5,994 bases of DNA from JBCBKZ01 sp039026975 (GTDB lineage Bacteria; Bacteroidota; Bacteroidia; J057), in assembly GCA_039026975.1 (NCBI GenBank), contig JBCCLI010000404.1, forward strand, positions 1 to 5,994, read 5' to 3'. The notes beneath the pieces are model-generated. The model was not told the origin of the DNA. It did not search any database and was given only the letters and a program-made list of their open reading frames with translations. Each line of letters begins with the position of its first letter. The first letter of the stretch is position 1. The position numbers and the translations under genes were made by a program. Positions 1 through 5,536 of the stretch are shown one piece after another.

Positions 1-303
1 ATAGTCCAGCTTATTCCCACGTATGTAAGCCATGCAGTTGGTGGAGCTACTTCCTCCCAGCACCTTTCCCCGGGGTTGGTACATCTTTCTGTTCTTCACA
101 AAGGGCTGAGGAACAGTATGGTACCCCCAATCCACTTCTGAATAATGGAGTTTAGTATAAGCAGCAGGTATATGCACTTCCTGTTTTTTGTCGGAAGAGC
201 CTGCTTCCAAGAGAAGGACGGAAACTTCGGGGTTTTCAGTGAGTCTGTTCGCCAAAACGCATCCGGCAGATCCAGCCCCAACGATGATGTAATCGAATTT
301 CAT
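1..303 (-). CDS. GMC-family FAD-dependent oxidoreductase (choline dehydrogenase-like), N-terminal fragment
   Basis: The reading frame begins at the ATG complementary to 301-303 and stays open for 101 codons to the left edge, so only the start of a protein that is normally about 500-550 residues is present. The N-terminus reads MKFDYIIVGAGSAGCVLANR: a beta strand followed by the dinucleotide-binding GxGxxG loop (Gly9, Gly11, Gly14). An acidic residue closes the second strand (LLLEAG, Glu33), where it binds the ADP ribose of FAD. Residues 78-96 (RGKVLGGSSSTN... YIRG) match the first GMC signature, and the aromatic-rich DWGYHTVPQP around 58-67 is also typical. Family members oxidise alcohols such as choline or polyethylene glycol using FAD. 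The substrate cannot be told because the C-terminal His-His/Asn active site lies outside the window. The start codon is firm because the FAD motif follows it directly. The gene is divergent from the MOSC gene. Confidence 0.93.
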   Translation of the reverse strand, partial: MKFDYIIVGAGSAGCVLANRLTENPEVSVLLLEAGSSDKKQEVHIPAAYTKLHYSEVDWGYHTVPQPFVKNRKMYQPRGKVLGGSSSTNCMAYIRGNKLDY

Positions 304-338
304 GAAAAGGTAGTAGGAGTGACATGCTGTAAGAAATA

Positions 339-369
339 AAAATATAGCTAATTCGCTTTGGTTGACAAA
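339..369 (-). promoter_or_regulatory. Bacteroidota-type promoter for the GMC oxidoreductase gene
   Basis: Read on the minus strand, TTTG (complement of 366-369) is followed after exactly 19 bases by TATATTTT (complement of 339-346). This matches the Bacteroidota -33/-7 pattern TTTG...TAnnTTTG except for the last base. Transcription would start near 330, giving a leader of roughly 25-30 bases before the ATG at 303, with no Shine-Dalgarno sequence, as is usual in this phylum. The spacing and orientation are seen directly; promoter activity is inferred. Confidence 0.5.
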
Positions 370-414
370 ATGTTTCCGCAGGACCACTTATCTTAGTTGC
401 TAAAATGAATCATA

Positions 415-858
415 ATGGATGCTAAACTGGAATCTATCTGGATTAAACGGATGAAAAAAGGGCCCATGGACCCCAAGGAAGAAGCCATATTAGTGGAAGG
501 AAAAGGCCTGAAAGGTAATGCTAACCAGGGGGGAAAACGCCAGGTAACCCTCATAGAAAAGGAAAAGTGGGAGCGCGTCTGTCAGGAAATAGGTGTAGCG
601 GTTAATCCTAAGGACAGAAGAGCTAATCTCTTAGTGAGTGGAATAGATTTAGCTAATACCCGTGGCAAGTACCTGGCCATAGGAGATACGCTGATCCGCA
701 TATATGGGGAGACCCGGCCCTGTAACCGTATGGAAGAAACCCAAAACGGCTTGCAACAGGCATTAGATCCTAACTGGAGAGGAGGTGCCTTTGGAGAAGT
801 CATGAAGGGAGGGAGTATTAAGATAGGGGATAAGGTAATGTGGATGGAGAAGGCCTAA
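415..858 (+). CDS. Stand-alone MOSC-domain protein
   Basis: A 147-residue protein made almost entirely of a MOSC domain, the C-terminal fold of molybdenum-cofactor sulfurase, also found in YiiM/YuaD-type proteins. Visible family features are the opening strand with a glycine-rich segment (VEGKGLKGNANQGGKRQVTL, 27-46), the central RRANLLVSGIDLA (68-80), the GDTLIRIYGETRPC segment (90-103) with the conserved cysteine Cys103 thought to carry sulfur, and a late GGAFGEVMKGGSIKIGDKV (123-141). MOSC proteins are proposed to move sulfur to metal centres or to handle N-hydroxylated compounds; the substrate here is unknown. The protein is shorter than YiiM (about 220 residues) and lacks the N-terminal MOSC_N beta-barrel and any PLP domain. 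It has no signal peptide, so it is cytoplasmic. No molybdopterin gene lies nearby. An ATG at 405 is out of frame and stops after six codons, so 415 is the preferred start. A likely terminator follows at 937-960. Confidence 0.9.
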   Translation: MDAKLESIWIKRMKKGPMDPKEEAILVEGKGLKGNANQGGKRQVTLIEKEKWERVCQEIGVAVNPKDRRANLLVSGIDLANTRGKYLAIGDTLIRIYGETRPCNRMEETQNGLQQALDPNWRGGAFGEVMKGGSIKIGDKVMWMEKA

Positions 859-936
859 CATATGGCCCTCCAAGAATGTAGTAGCGAAATATTTTTCGCC
901 TGGACACTTTCATGAGTTTCGTAACCTATATCTGTG

Positions 937-960
937 TCTCTTCCCAGGAGGAGATTTTTT
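937..960 (+). terminator. Intrinsic terminator of the MOSC gene
   Basis: TCTCTTC (937-943) pairs with GAGGAGA (948-954) through seven base pairs including one G-T wobble, with a four-base CCAG loop, and is followed at once by six T residues (955-960). It lies about 80 bases after the MOSC stop in the correct orientation. The structure is seen directly; the strand assignment rests on the T-run. Confidence 0.55.
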
Positions 961-975
961 AAAATAGTTGTTAAT

Positions 976-1005
976 CCCTTCTTGAGAGGGGCTAAGGGGT
1001 GGGTT
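976..1005. repeat. Short hairpin resembling a dispersed intergenic repeat
   Basis: CCCTTC (976-981) pairs with GAGGGG (986-991) across a TTGA loop, with one wobble pair, and is followed by the purine-rich tail CTAAGGGGTGGGTT. From memory, this layout (a C-run/G-run hairpin followed by a GGGGTGGG tail) recurs as an intergenic repeat in many Bacteroidota and other environmental genomes. The hairpin is seen; membership of a dispersed family is inferred and cannot be tested within one window. Confidence 0.4.
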
Positions 1006-1142
1006 ATACAGCCAATATCGTAATCGCGAGATTCCGGCTGACCCTTCATCTCATATGCTACAAGCCCACTGTAAAGATACAGGTTAATAACACAGACTAG
1101 CTCGGGGTTTATTATGTTTGATTATTTAACCGTCCCTTGTTC

Positions 1143-1162
1143 CCCACCATTCAAATGGTGGG
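1143..1162. repeat. Perfect inverted repeat (REP-like hairpin)
   Basis: CCCACCATT (1143-1151) and AATGGTGGG (1154-1162) are exact inverted copies with two bases between them, so the extruded form would be about an 8-bp stem with a 4-base loop. No T-run follows on either strand, so it is not an ordinary terminator. Hairpins with CCCACCAT...ATGGTGGG arms resemble REP/IS200-type palindromes mobilised by TnpA/RAYT transposases. No such transposase is in the window, so a REP identity is an inference. Confidence 0.5.
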
Positions 1163-1170
1163 CTCAAAGT

Positions 1171-1199
1171 CAAAAATGGACCGGCTGCTTCAGCTGCCG
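1171..1199 (-). terminator. Possible terminator of the YceI/SUMF1-like operon
   Basis: On the minus strand CGGCAGC-TGAA-GCAGCCG (complement of 1182-1199) forms a GC-rich hairpin of four plus two pairs broken by one A-A mismatch. About five bases later comes a TTTTT run (complement of 1172-1176). It lies roughly 85 bases past the SUMF1-like stop codon. The mismatch and the gap before the T-run make it a weak candidate; it may instead be one more member of the repeat cluster. Confidence 0.28.
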
Positions 1200-1210
1200 T
1201 ACGCTTCAAA

Positions 1211-1228
1211 GGGCGGATAAATCCACCC
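1211..1228. repeat. Imperfect inverted repeat next to a GTAGGGG-type motif
   Basis: GGGCGGAT (1211-1218) and ATCCACCC (1221-1228) are inverted copies with one mismatched pair and an AA centre. Read on the minus strand this gives TGTAGGGGTGGATTTATCCGCCC, close to a palindrome I remember as common between genes in environmental bacteria. The bases 1221-1226 can alternatively pair with 1234-1239 (six pairs, seven-base loop) ahead of TTATTTTTT (1243-1251), which would be a weak plus-strand terminator. The two foldings exclude each other. Confidence 0.4.
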
Positions 1229-1281
1229 CTACAGTGGGTCGCTTATTTTTTCAAAGTCAATAAACCCAGAGCTAATATCTT

Positions 1282-2265
1282 CTACTCATCCAACGCTATA
1301 CTCCAAAATGCATCTTTCTGCTCCTGGCTAATGTCTCCTGCAGGTCTAACGAGCCTAAGTCCCACAAAGGGGGAGTCAGTGTTCCACCAGAAGCTTTTTG
1401 GGATTTGGGGGTCCCGACGTTTCCAGGCCATATTAGACATAAGGCGGGCGGAAGACCGTAACCATTCAGGATCATCATCATAGGATCCTCCCTTAACGGT
1501 TCTGGGATGTAGACGGGTAGGGATAGCCCATGGATGACCGGTAGGATTATCAGCGGTAAGCTTAGCGTAATATTCTTCTTGGTACTGGTCTAATGTCCAT
1601 TCTGCTACATTCCCTAGCATATCATATAGCCCAAAGGCATTAGGTTCTTTTTCTCCTAGTTTGTGGTAAACGCCCTCGCTATTCTCATAATACCATGCAT
1701 AGGTATCCAGGTCTTCTGTTTCATCGCCGAAAAAGTAGGCGGTATTACTTCCTGCCTTGCAGGCATACTCCCATTCTACTTCTGTAGGGAGACGGTAGAA
1801 ATGACCAGTCTTTTCTGATAACCACTTACAGAACTGCAGGGCGGCATATTGAGTCATGCTGGAGGCCGGATATCCATATTTTCCCATACCAAAAGTGGGG
1901 TCCTCATAGGGAGGGGAAGGGCGAGTTACCACCTCCTTATCATAAGAAAGGTCAGTAGCAGAGGTATCACTGTCTTTATCCAGGTCCATGAACAGCTCAT
2001 ACATTTCATAACTCACTTCATAGGTACCCATCCAGAAAGCCTGCATCTCTACTTCTTGTTGAGGTCCTTCATCCTCATTTCTGTTTTCTTCACTTTCAGG
2101 ACTTCCCAAGAAAAAAGCGCCTGCTGGCACATAGGTCATGGAGAAACTGACATTAGTGCCTGGTATTTTTTCAATAATTACTGAGGATTCCTGGGCAGCG
2201 TCCTGGGCCACTAAAAAGGTACAGGAGATAGAGATAATAAGGAAAGAAAGTGTTAGTCTTTTCAT
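1282..2265 (-). CDS. Exported SUMF1/FGE-fold protein lacking the formylglycine-generating cysteines
   Basis: A 327-residue protein with a signal peptide (MKRLTLSFLIISISCTFLVA, cleavage expected before Gln21) and then a full formylglycine-generating-enzyme-type domain from about 40 to 308. Landmarks are MTYVPAGAFFLGS (43-55), FWMGTYEVSYEMYELF (77-92), YPASSMTQYAALQFCKWLS (132-150), YRLPTEVEWEYACKAG (157-172), NAFGLYDMLGNVAEWT (209-224), VKGGSY (257-262) and FVGLRLVRP (300-308). True aerobic FGEs carry two copper-binding cysteines shortly after the GGSW motif; here that stretch (GGSYDDDPEWLRSSARL) has none. The mature protein has only Cys146 and Cys169. It is therefore unlikely to make formylglycine and belongs with the broad SUMF1/EgtB/PvdO-like group, where many members are of unknown or structural role. 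A lipoprotein reading at Cys15 is possible but the lipobox is poor. It follows the YceI gene by 13 bases, so the two are probably co-transcribed. No sulfatase is nearby. Confidence 0.87.
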   Translation of the reverse strand: MKRLTLSFLIISISCTFLVAQDAAQESSVIIEKIPGTNVSFSMTYVPAGAFFLGSPESEENRNEDEGPQQEVEMQAFWMGTYEVSYEMYELFMDLDKDSDTSATDLSYDKEVVTRPSPPYEDPTFGMGKYGYPASSMTQYAALQFCKWLSEKTGHFYRLPTEVEWEYACKAGSNTAYFFGDETEDLDTYAWYYENSEGVYHKLGEKEPNAFGLYDMLGNVAEWTLDQYQEEYYAKLTADNPTGHPWAIPTRLHPRTVKGGSYDDDPEWLRSSARLMSNMAWKRRDPQIPKSFWWNTDSPFVGLRLVRPAGDISQEQKDAFWSIALDE

Positions 2266-2278
2266 GAATACAGATTGG

Positions 2279-2893
2279 TTAATTCTCAGGATAAAGGGTG
2301 AGAGAAAATTTAATGATTATCTCATCATCAGTTTGTATTTGCCCAAATAAAGCTGAAGGAGGCTCAATATCAAAGTCGGTCATTTTAGTTTTATATTGTC
2401 CTTCAAAGAAATAGCCTTTATTGTCCATTAATCTTCCAGATACTTGAATCATGACCTTTTTCTCTACGCCAGCTATGGTAAGGGAGCCCATGGTTTCAAT
2501 AGAAAATAAACCCGTTTCACCTGGAGAAATATCTCCAAGATTCCCTGTGGTCATACTGTATAAAATATCAGGGTAAGCGCTTGCCTTGAGTGCTTTTCTG
2601 ATTTTATCATTCATGATATTACCGCGACCACCATCCAAGGATTTAACAGGTATTCGCAAGCTGACAGATCCTATGGAAGATCCCATTAGGGATTCATTCA
2701 GGGAAGATAAAGAGGCTTTCAGCTTGACTTCATCTCTTATATCTGTGGAGGTAGCGGTCCAGTCATGCATGGTGGAGGTTCCCACCACTGAGACAGAGCT
2801 CTCTTCAGCTAGTGTGTATGATTGTTGTTGAGCGGCGAGGGGTAAGCTCAGCAGACCCCAAAACAGTAGTACCAAAGCTAATTTTTCAGACAT
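2279..2893 (-). CDS. YceI-family exported protein
   Basis: A 204-residue protein with a clear signal peptide (hydrophobic 5-20, cleavage expected around LAA|QQQ, residues 19-24) and one YceI-like lipocalin-type beta-barrel domain. Family marks are VSVVGTSTMHDWTATS (34-49), where an N-terminal G-T-S-x-x-H-D-W is characteristic; the mid-protein KIRKALKASAYPDILY (97-112); GSLTIAGVEKKVMIQV (136-151); and the C-terminal KMTDFDIEPPSALFGQI (170-186) followed by DEIIIKFSLTL (190-200). YceI relatives bind isoprenoid or other amphiphilic lipids in the periplasm; some are stress-induced. Length is normal for the family. This is the first gene of the minus-strand operon, ahead of the SUMF1-like gene, and is divergent from the permease genes. 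There is no Shine-Dalgarno sequence before the ATG; starting at the next Met (42) would remove the signal peptide, so 2893 is preferred. The ligand is not predictable from this sequence. Confidence 0.9.
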   Translation of the reverse strand: MSEKLALVLLFWGLLSLPLAAQQQSYTLAEESSVSVVGTSTMHDWTATSTDIRDEVKLKASLSSLNESLMGSSIGSVSLRIPVKSLDGGRGNIMNDKIRKALKASAYPDILYSMTTGNLGDISPGETGLFSIETMGSLTIAGVEKKVMIQVSGRLMDNKGYFFEGQYKTKMTDFDIEPPSALFGQIQTDDEIIIKFSLTLYPEN

Positions 2894-3037
2894 AGCAGGA
2901 AGGATTATGAAATTTTAAGATACAGCTTTTTAACTAATATTCTTCTCTTTTTGCAGGGAGTCAATTAATGCTAAATACTACCAAGCAACCCTATGGATAG
3001 CTCGTACATCTATATGGGTAGACATAACACTACCTAC
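2894..3037. other. Divergent intergenic region between the YceI operon and the permease array
   Basis: This 144-base A/T-rich gap must hold the promoters for both directions. On the plus strand TTTG (2950-2953) is followed after 18 bases by TAAATACT (2972-2979), a weak match to the Bacteroidota -33/-7 pattern; it would start transcription near 2987. On the minus strand no candidate has both boxes at proper spacing. An in-frame ATG at 2993 would extend the permease by 15 residues into this gap but is not favoured. Confidence 0.4.
2950..2979 (+). promoter_or_regulatory. Weak candidate promoter for the first permease gene
   Basis: TTTG (2950-2953), 18 bases, then TAAATACT (2972-2979). The upstream box fits the Bacteroidota -33 element, but the downstream box keeps only TA and one T of TAnnTTTG. 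If real, the leader is about 50 bases to the ATG at 3038, but only about 6 to the ATG at 2993, which mildly favours the later start. Treat as tentative. Confidence 0.25.
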
Positions 3038-5473
3038 ATGATCCGTAACTATCTGATTACCGCACTTAGGGTATTAAACAAACAGAAGTTTTTTACCGCC
3101 ATCAACGTCCTGGGCCTGGCAGTAGGGATTGCTTGCTGCATGGTCATGCTTCTCTATGTGAAGAATGAACTTTCCTACGATAAGTACCATGCTAACATAG
3201 ATCAACTTTACCGAATCGTCATAGACCTGAAGTTTGGGGAAATGGACGGGCGTATGTCAGATACGGCTGCTCCCATGGCTAAGACGTTGGTGAAGGACTA
3301 TCCGGAAGTTATCAATGCTGGTCGGACAGAAGAGCAGGGGGATCAGTGGATCCGAAGGGGAAATAATGAAAGCGTATTGATAGAAGATGTGGCCTACGTG
3401 GATTCCAGCATCTTCCAAATGTTTTCATTTGATGTGGTAGCTGGAGATCCGGTAACAGCCCTCACCAATCCCGATTTAATTGTGATCAGTAGAAGGATTG
3501 CGGACCTGTATTTCCCTAATGAAGATCCCATGGGCAAATCTCTGACTATAGGCAACGACTGGAATGTGGAAGTCGCAGGCTTAATAGAGAATATGCCGGA
3601 ACAGTCTTCTTTCAAATATGATGTGTTCCTGTCCATGGAGCGCCTTGGGTGGAGTAAGGATAATATGTGGTTAAACCACACCTTCGAAACTTACTTCCAG
3701 CTAGCCCCTGGATCAGACCCAGCAGGATTAGAGGCCAAGTTTCCTGACATGCTGGAGAAATATGTAGGTCCCGAGCTCATGAAGTTCATTGGGGCTACCA
3801 TAGAAGAGTTTCGCGAGTCTGGCAAGAACCTCGGATATGGCATGCAGCCAGTGGCAGATATTCATCTTCATTCTCAGGACATAGATGGCGTAGGTGGGGA
3901 TGGGAACATCCGCTACGTGTACATCTTTACCCTTATCGCCTTGATGATTCTGCTCATAGCCAGTATCAACTTTATCAATCTCTCCACGGCCAAGTCTGCC
4001 GTTAGAGCCAGAGAAGTGGGCATTAGAAAAGTGATGGGCTCCATTAGAAGCATGCTGGTAGGTCAGTTTCTGACAGAATCTGTGATCATGAGCCTCATGT
4101 CTTTCTTCCTGGCCATAGGCATAGGGGCATTATTCCTACCTGTCTTTAACTCGCTTGCCCAAACTGCGGTAAGCATTCCATGGGGGGATCCCTTTTTCTG
4201 GGCTATCATGATTTTGGGTGCATTAGTGCTCGGTATCGTAACAGGCATGTATCCGGCCTTCTTTCTCTCAGCTTTTAAACCCGTAAAAGTCCTGAAGGGC
4301 AATTTAACCAGACAAAGCAGTAGTGGCTGGCTAAGAAGTGGATTGGTCATATTCCAGTTTGTCGCTTCTATTGTCCTCATCATCAGTACCCTCATCGTGA
4401 GAAAGCAGATCACCTACATCCAAAACAAAGACCTGGGCTTTAATAAGGAGCATGTAGTCATAGTAGAGAATACCTGGGTGTTAAGTGATAAAGTTCATCT
4501 TCTCAAGAAAGAGCTGGTTCAACGTAAGGATATCCTTTCTGGCTCTGTGACAAACTACCTGCCGGTTAATTCTAACAGAAGTACCAATGCATATTGGTTG
4601 AAGGAAGAAGCCAATCAGAATAAGGAAGTTCTGATTTCCAGGTTCACGGTAGACTTTGACTATGTAGAAACCTATGGCTTGGAGATAGTAGAGGGCCGAA
4701 ATTTGTCTGTAGAATTCCCAACAGATTCTCAGGCTGTCTTAATCAATGAGGTGGCAGCTATGCAATTAGGAATATCCGATAATCCCATTGGAAGAGAAAT
4801 CAGTTCCGTAGGAGATATGGATGAAAATGGAAATCCCACCTTTGACAATTTTAAGATTGTCGGGATTCTCAAGGACTTCCATTTTAGTAATGCCAAAGAA
4901 TTGATTAACCCCCTAGGACTGTTCATCGGTAATAATAGAGGAGCCGTTTCTTTCAGAATAAAATCTGACAATCTGCAGGCAACCCTGGCAGATATGGAAG
5001 TTGCTTATAAGAATTTTGCGCCAGATAAGCCATTTCAGTACAGCTTTGTAGATGAACGATTTGAGGAAATGTATGAGACAGAGCAGCGACTGGGGAAAAT
5101 CTTTGGCTCTTTCTCCATACTAGCCATATTCATAGCCTGTCTGGGTCTATTTGCCTTAGCCACCTTCATGGCAGAAAGAAGAGCTAAAGAAATCAGCATC
5201 AGACGCGTGATGGGGGCTAGGGTCTCCAATATCATGTTGCTACTTTCATCTGAGTTTCTGAAACTGGTAGGGCTAGCCCTGGTATTTGCAGTTCCGGTAG
5301 CTTATTACCTGATGCAAAACTGGTTAGAGGGATTTGCCTATAGAGTTGACTTAGGAGTGGATGTATTTATCATCAGTGGCATTTTGGCCCTCATGATTGC
5401 CCAACTTACGGTAAGCTTCCAGTCTATTAAAGCAGCGTTGGCTAATCCTGTGAATGCCCTCAGGAATGAATAA
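3038..5473 (+). CDS. ABC transporter permease, MacB/FtsX type with duplicated permease halves
   Basis: With the start at 3038 the protein has 811 residues, normal for these two-half Bacteroidota permeases. Order of parts: cytoplasmic lead MIRNYLITALRVLNKQKFF, TM1 about 21-41, a periplasmic MacB_PCD domain about 42-290, a first FtsX core with TM2 (294-317), the coupling segment REVGIRKVMGS (325-335), TM3 (347-370) and TM4 (386-410); then TM5 (434-455), a second periplasmic domain (457-685), and a second FtsX core with TM6 (690-712), KEISIRRVMGA (717-727), TM7 (740-760) and TM8 (773-793), ending ANPVNALRNE. The paired E-x-x-I-R-R/K-V-M-G segments are where a cytoplasmic ATPase would dock. Relatives act in efflux or mechanotransmission rather than uptake; the substrate is unknown. 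No ATPase gene is in the window. An in-frame ATG at 2993 would add 15 residues, but the tandem paralogue starts at the equivalent of 3038, so that start is preferred. Confidence 0.92.
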   Translation: MIRNYLITALRVLNKQKFFTAINVLGLAVGIACCMVMLLYVKNELSYDKYHANIDQLYRIVIDLKFGEMDGRMSDTAAPMAKTLVKDYPEVINAGRTEEQGDQWIRRGNNESVLIEDVAYVDSSIFQMFSFDVVAGDPVTALTNPDLIVISRRIADLYFPNEDPMGKSLTIGNDWNVEVAGLIENMPEQSSFKYDVFLSMERLGWSKDNMWLNHTFETYFQLAPGSDPAGLEAKFPDMLEKYVGPELMKFIGATIEEFRESGKNLGYGMQPVADIHLHSQDIDGVGGDGNIRYVYIFTLIALMILLIASINFINLSTAKSAVRAREVGIRKVMGSIRSMLVGQFLTESVIMSLMSFFLAIGIGALFLPVFNSLAQTAVSIPWGDPFFWAIMILGALVLGIVTGMYPAFFLSAFKPVKVLKGNLTRQSSSGWLRSGLVIFQFVASIVLIISTLIVRKQITYIQNKDLGFNKEHVVIVENTWVLSDKVHLLKKELVQRKDILSGSVTNYLPVNSNRSTNAYWLKEEANQNKEVLISRFTVDFDYVETYGLEIVEGRNLSVEFPTDSQAVLINEVAAMQLGISDNPIGREISSVGDMDENGNPTFDNFKIVGILKDFHFSNAKELINPLGLFIGNNRGAVSFRIKSDNLQATLADMEVAYKNFAPDKPFQYSFVDERFEEMYETEQRLGKIFGSFSILAIFIACLGLFALATFMAERRAKEISIRRVMGARVSNIMLLLSSEFLKLVGLALVFAVPVAYYLMQNWLEGFAYRVDLGVDVFIISGILALMIAQLTVSFQSIKAALANPVNALRNE

Positions 5474-5536
5474 CGTTTTATTAACTAGGCCATTAGAGGA
5501 TTCTCTATACTTTTAGCTAAGCATAATATTTCCTCA

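Larger units (their letters stand above)
1164..1260. repeat. 10-base direct repeats flanking two hairpins
   Basis: TCAAAGTCAA occurs exactly at 1164-1173 and again at 1251-1260, bracketing the hairpins at 1182-1199 and 1211-1228. This could be a target duplication of a small non-autonomous element of about 77 bases, part of a repeat unit, or coincidence. Nothing in the interval codes for protein. Confidence 0.35.
859..1281. other. Gene-free convergent intergenic region rich in hairpins
   Basis: This 423-base gap separates the MOSC gene from the oppositely oriented SUMF1-like gene. No frame in it looks like a real protein. The one open frame of note (minus strand, 1049-855) runs through the repeat at 976-1005 and then overlaps the MOSC stop codon. 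The region contains a likely rho-independent terminator, four short inverted repeats and a 10-base direct repeat, listed separately. The stretch from about 1006 to 1142 shows nothing beyond a weak AATC/GATT inverted pair near 1020-1033. Confidence 0.7.

Noticed and set aside
145..339. Plus-strand open frame opposite the GMC gene
   Set aside because: It lies antisense to a strongly supported GMC N-terminus and its peptide has no recognisable features.
389..396. TATCTTAG as a plus-strand promoter box for the MOSC gene
   Set aside because: It is one base from TAnnTTTG, but the nearest upstream TTG boxes (357-364) are 24 or more bases away, too far for the usual 19-base spacing. The MOSC promoter remains unassigned.
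846..871. GGAG-AA-GGCC...GGCC-CTCC hairpin overlapping the MOSC stop codon
   Set aside because: It has a bulge, overlaps coding sequence and has no T-run after it; the hairpin at 937-960 is a better terminator.
855..1049. Minus-strand open frame of 64 codons
   Set aside because: It translates the hairpin repeat at 976-1005 (THPLAPLKKG-type peptide, a common artefact of such repeats), overlaps the MOSC stop and resembles no protein family.
1267..2265. Reading the SUMF1-like protein as a true sulfatase-activating FGE
   Set aside because: The catalytic cysteine pair is missing and no sulfatase gene is in the window.
1849..2350. Plus-strand open frames opposite the SUMF1-like and YceI genes
   Set aside because: Antisense shadows of two clear family members; no independent coding signs.
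5474..5536. Possible promoter or terminator between the two permeases (TACTTTTA at 5508-5515; CTTTTAGCTAAG palindrome)
   Set aside because: No -33 box lies 19 bases upstream of TACTTTTA, and the palindrome is short, AT-rich and not followed by a T-run. Read-through transcription is simpler.
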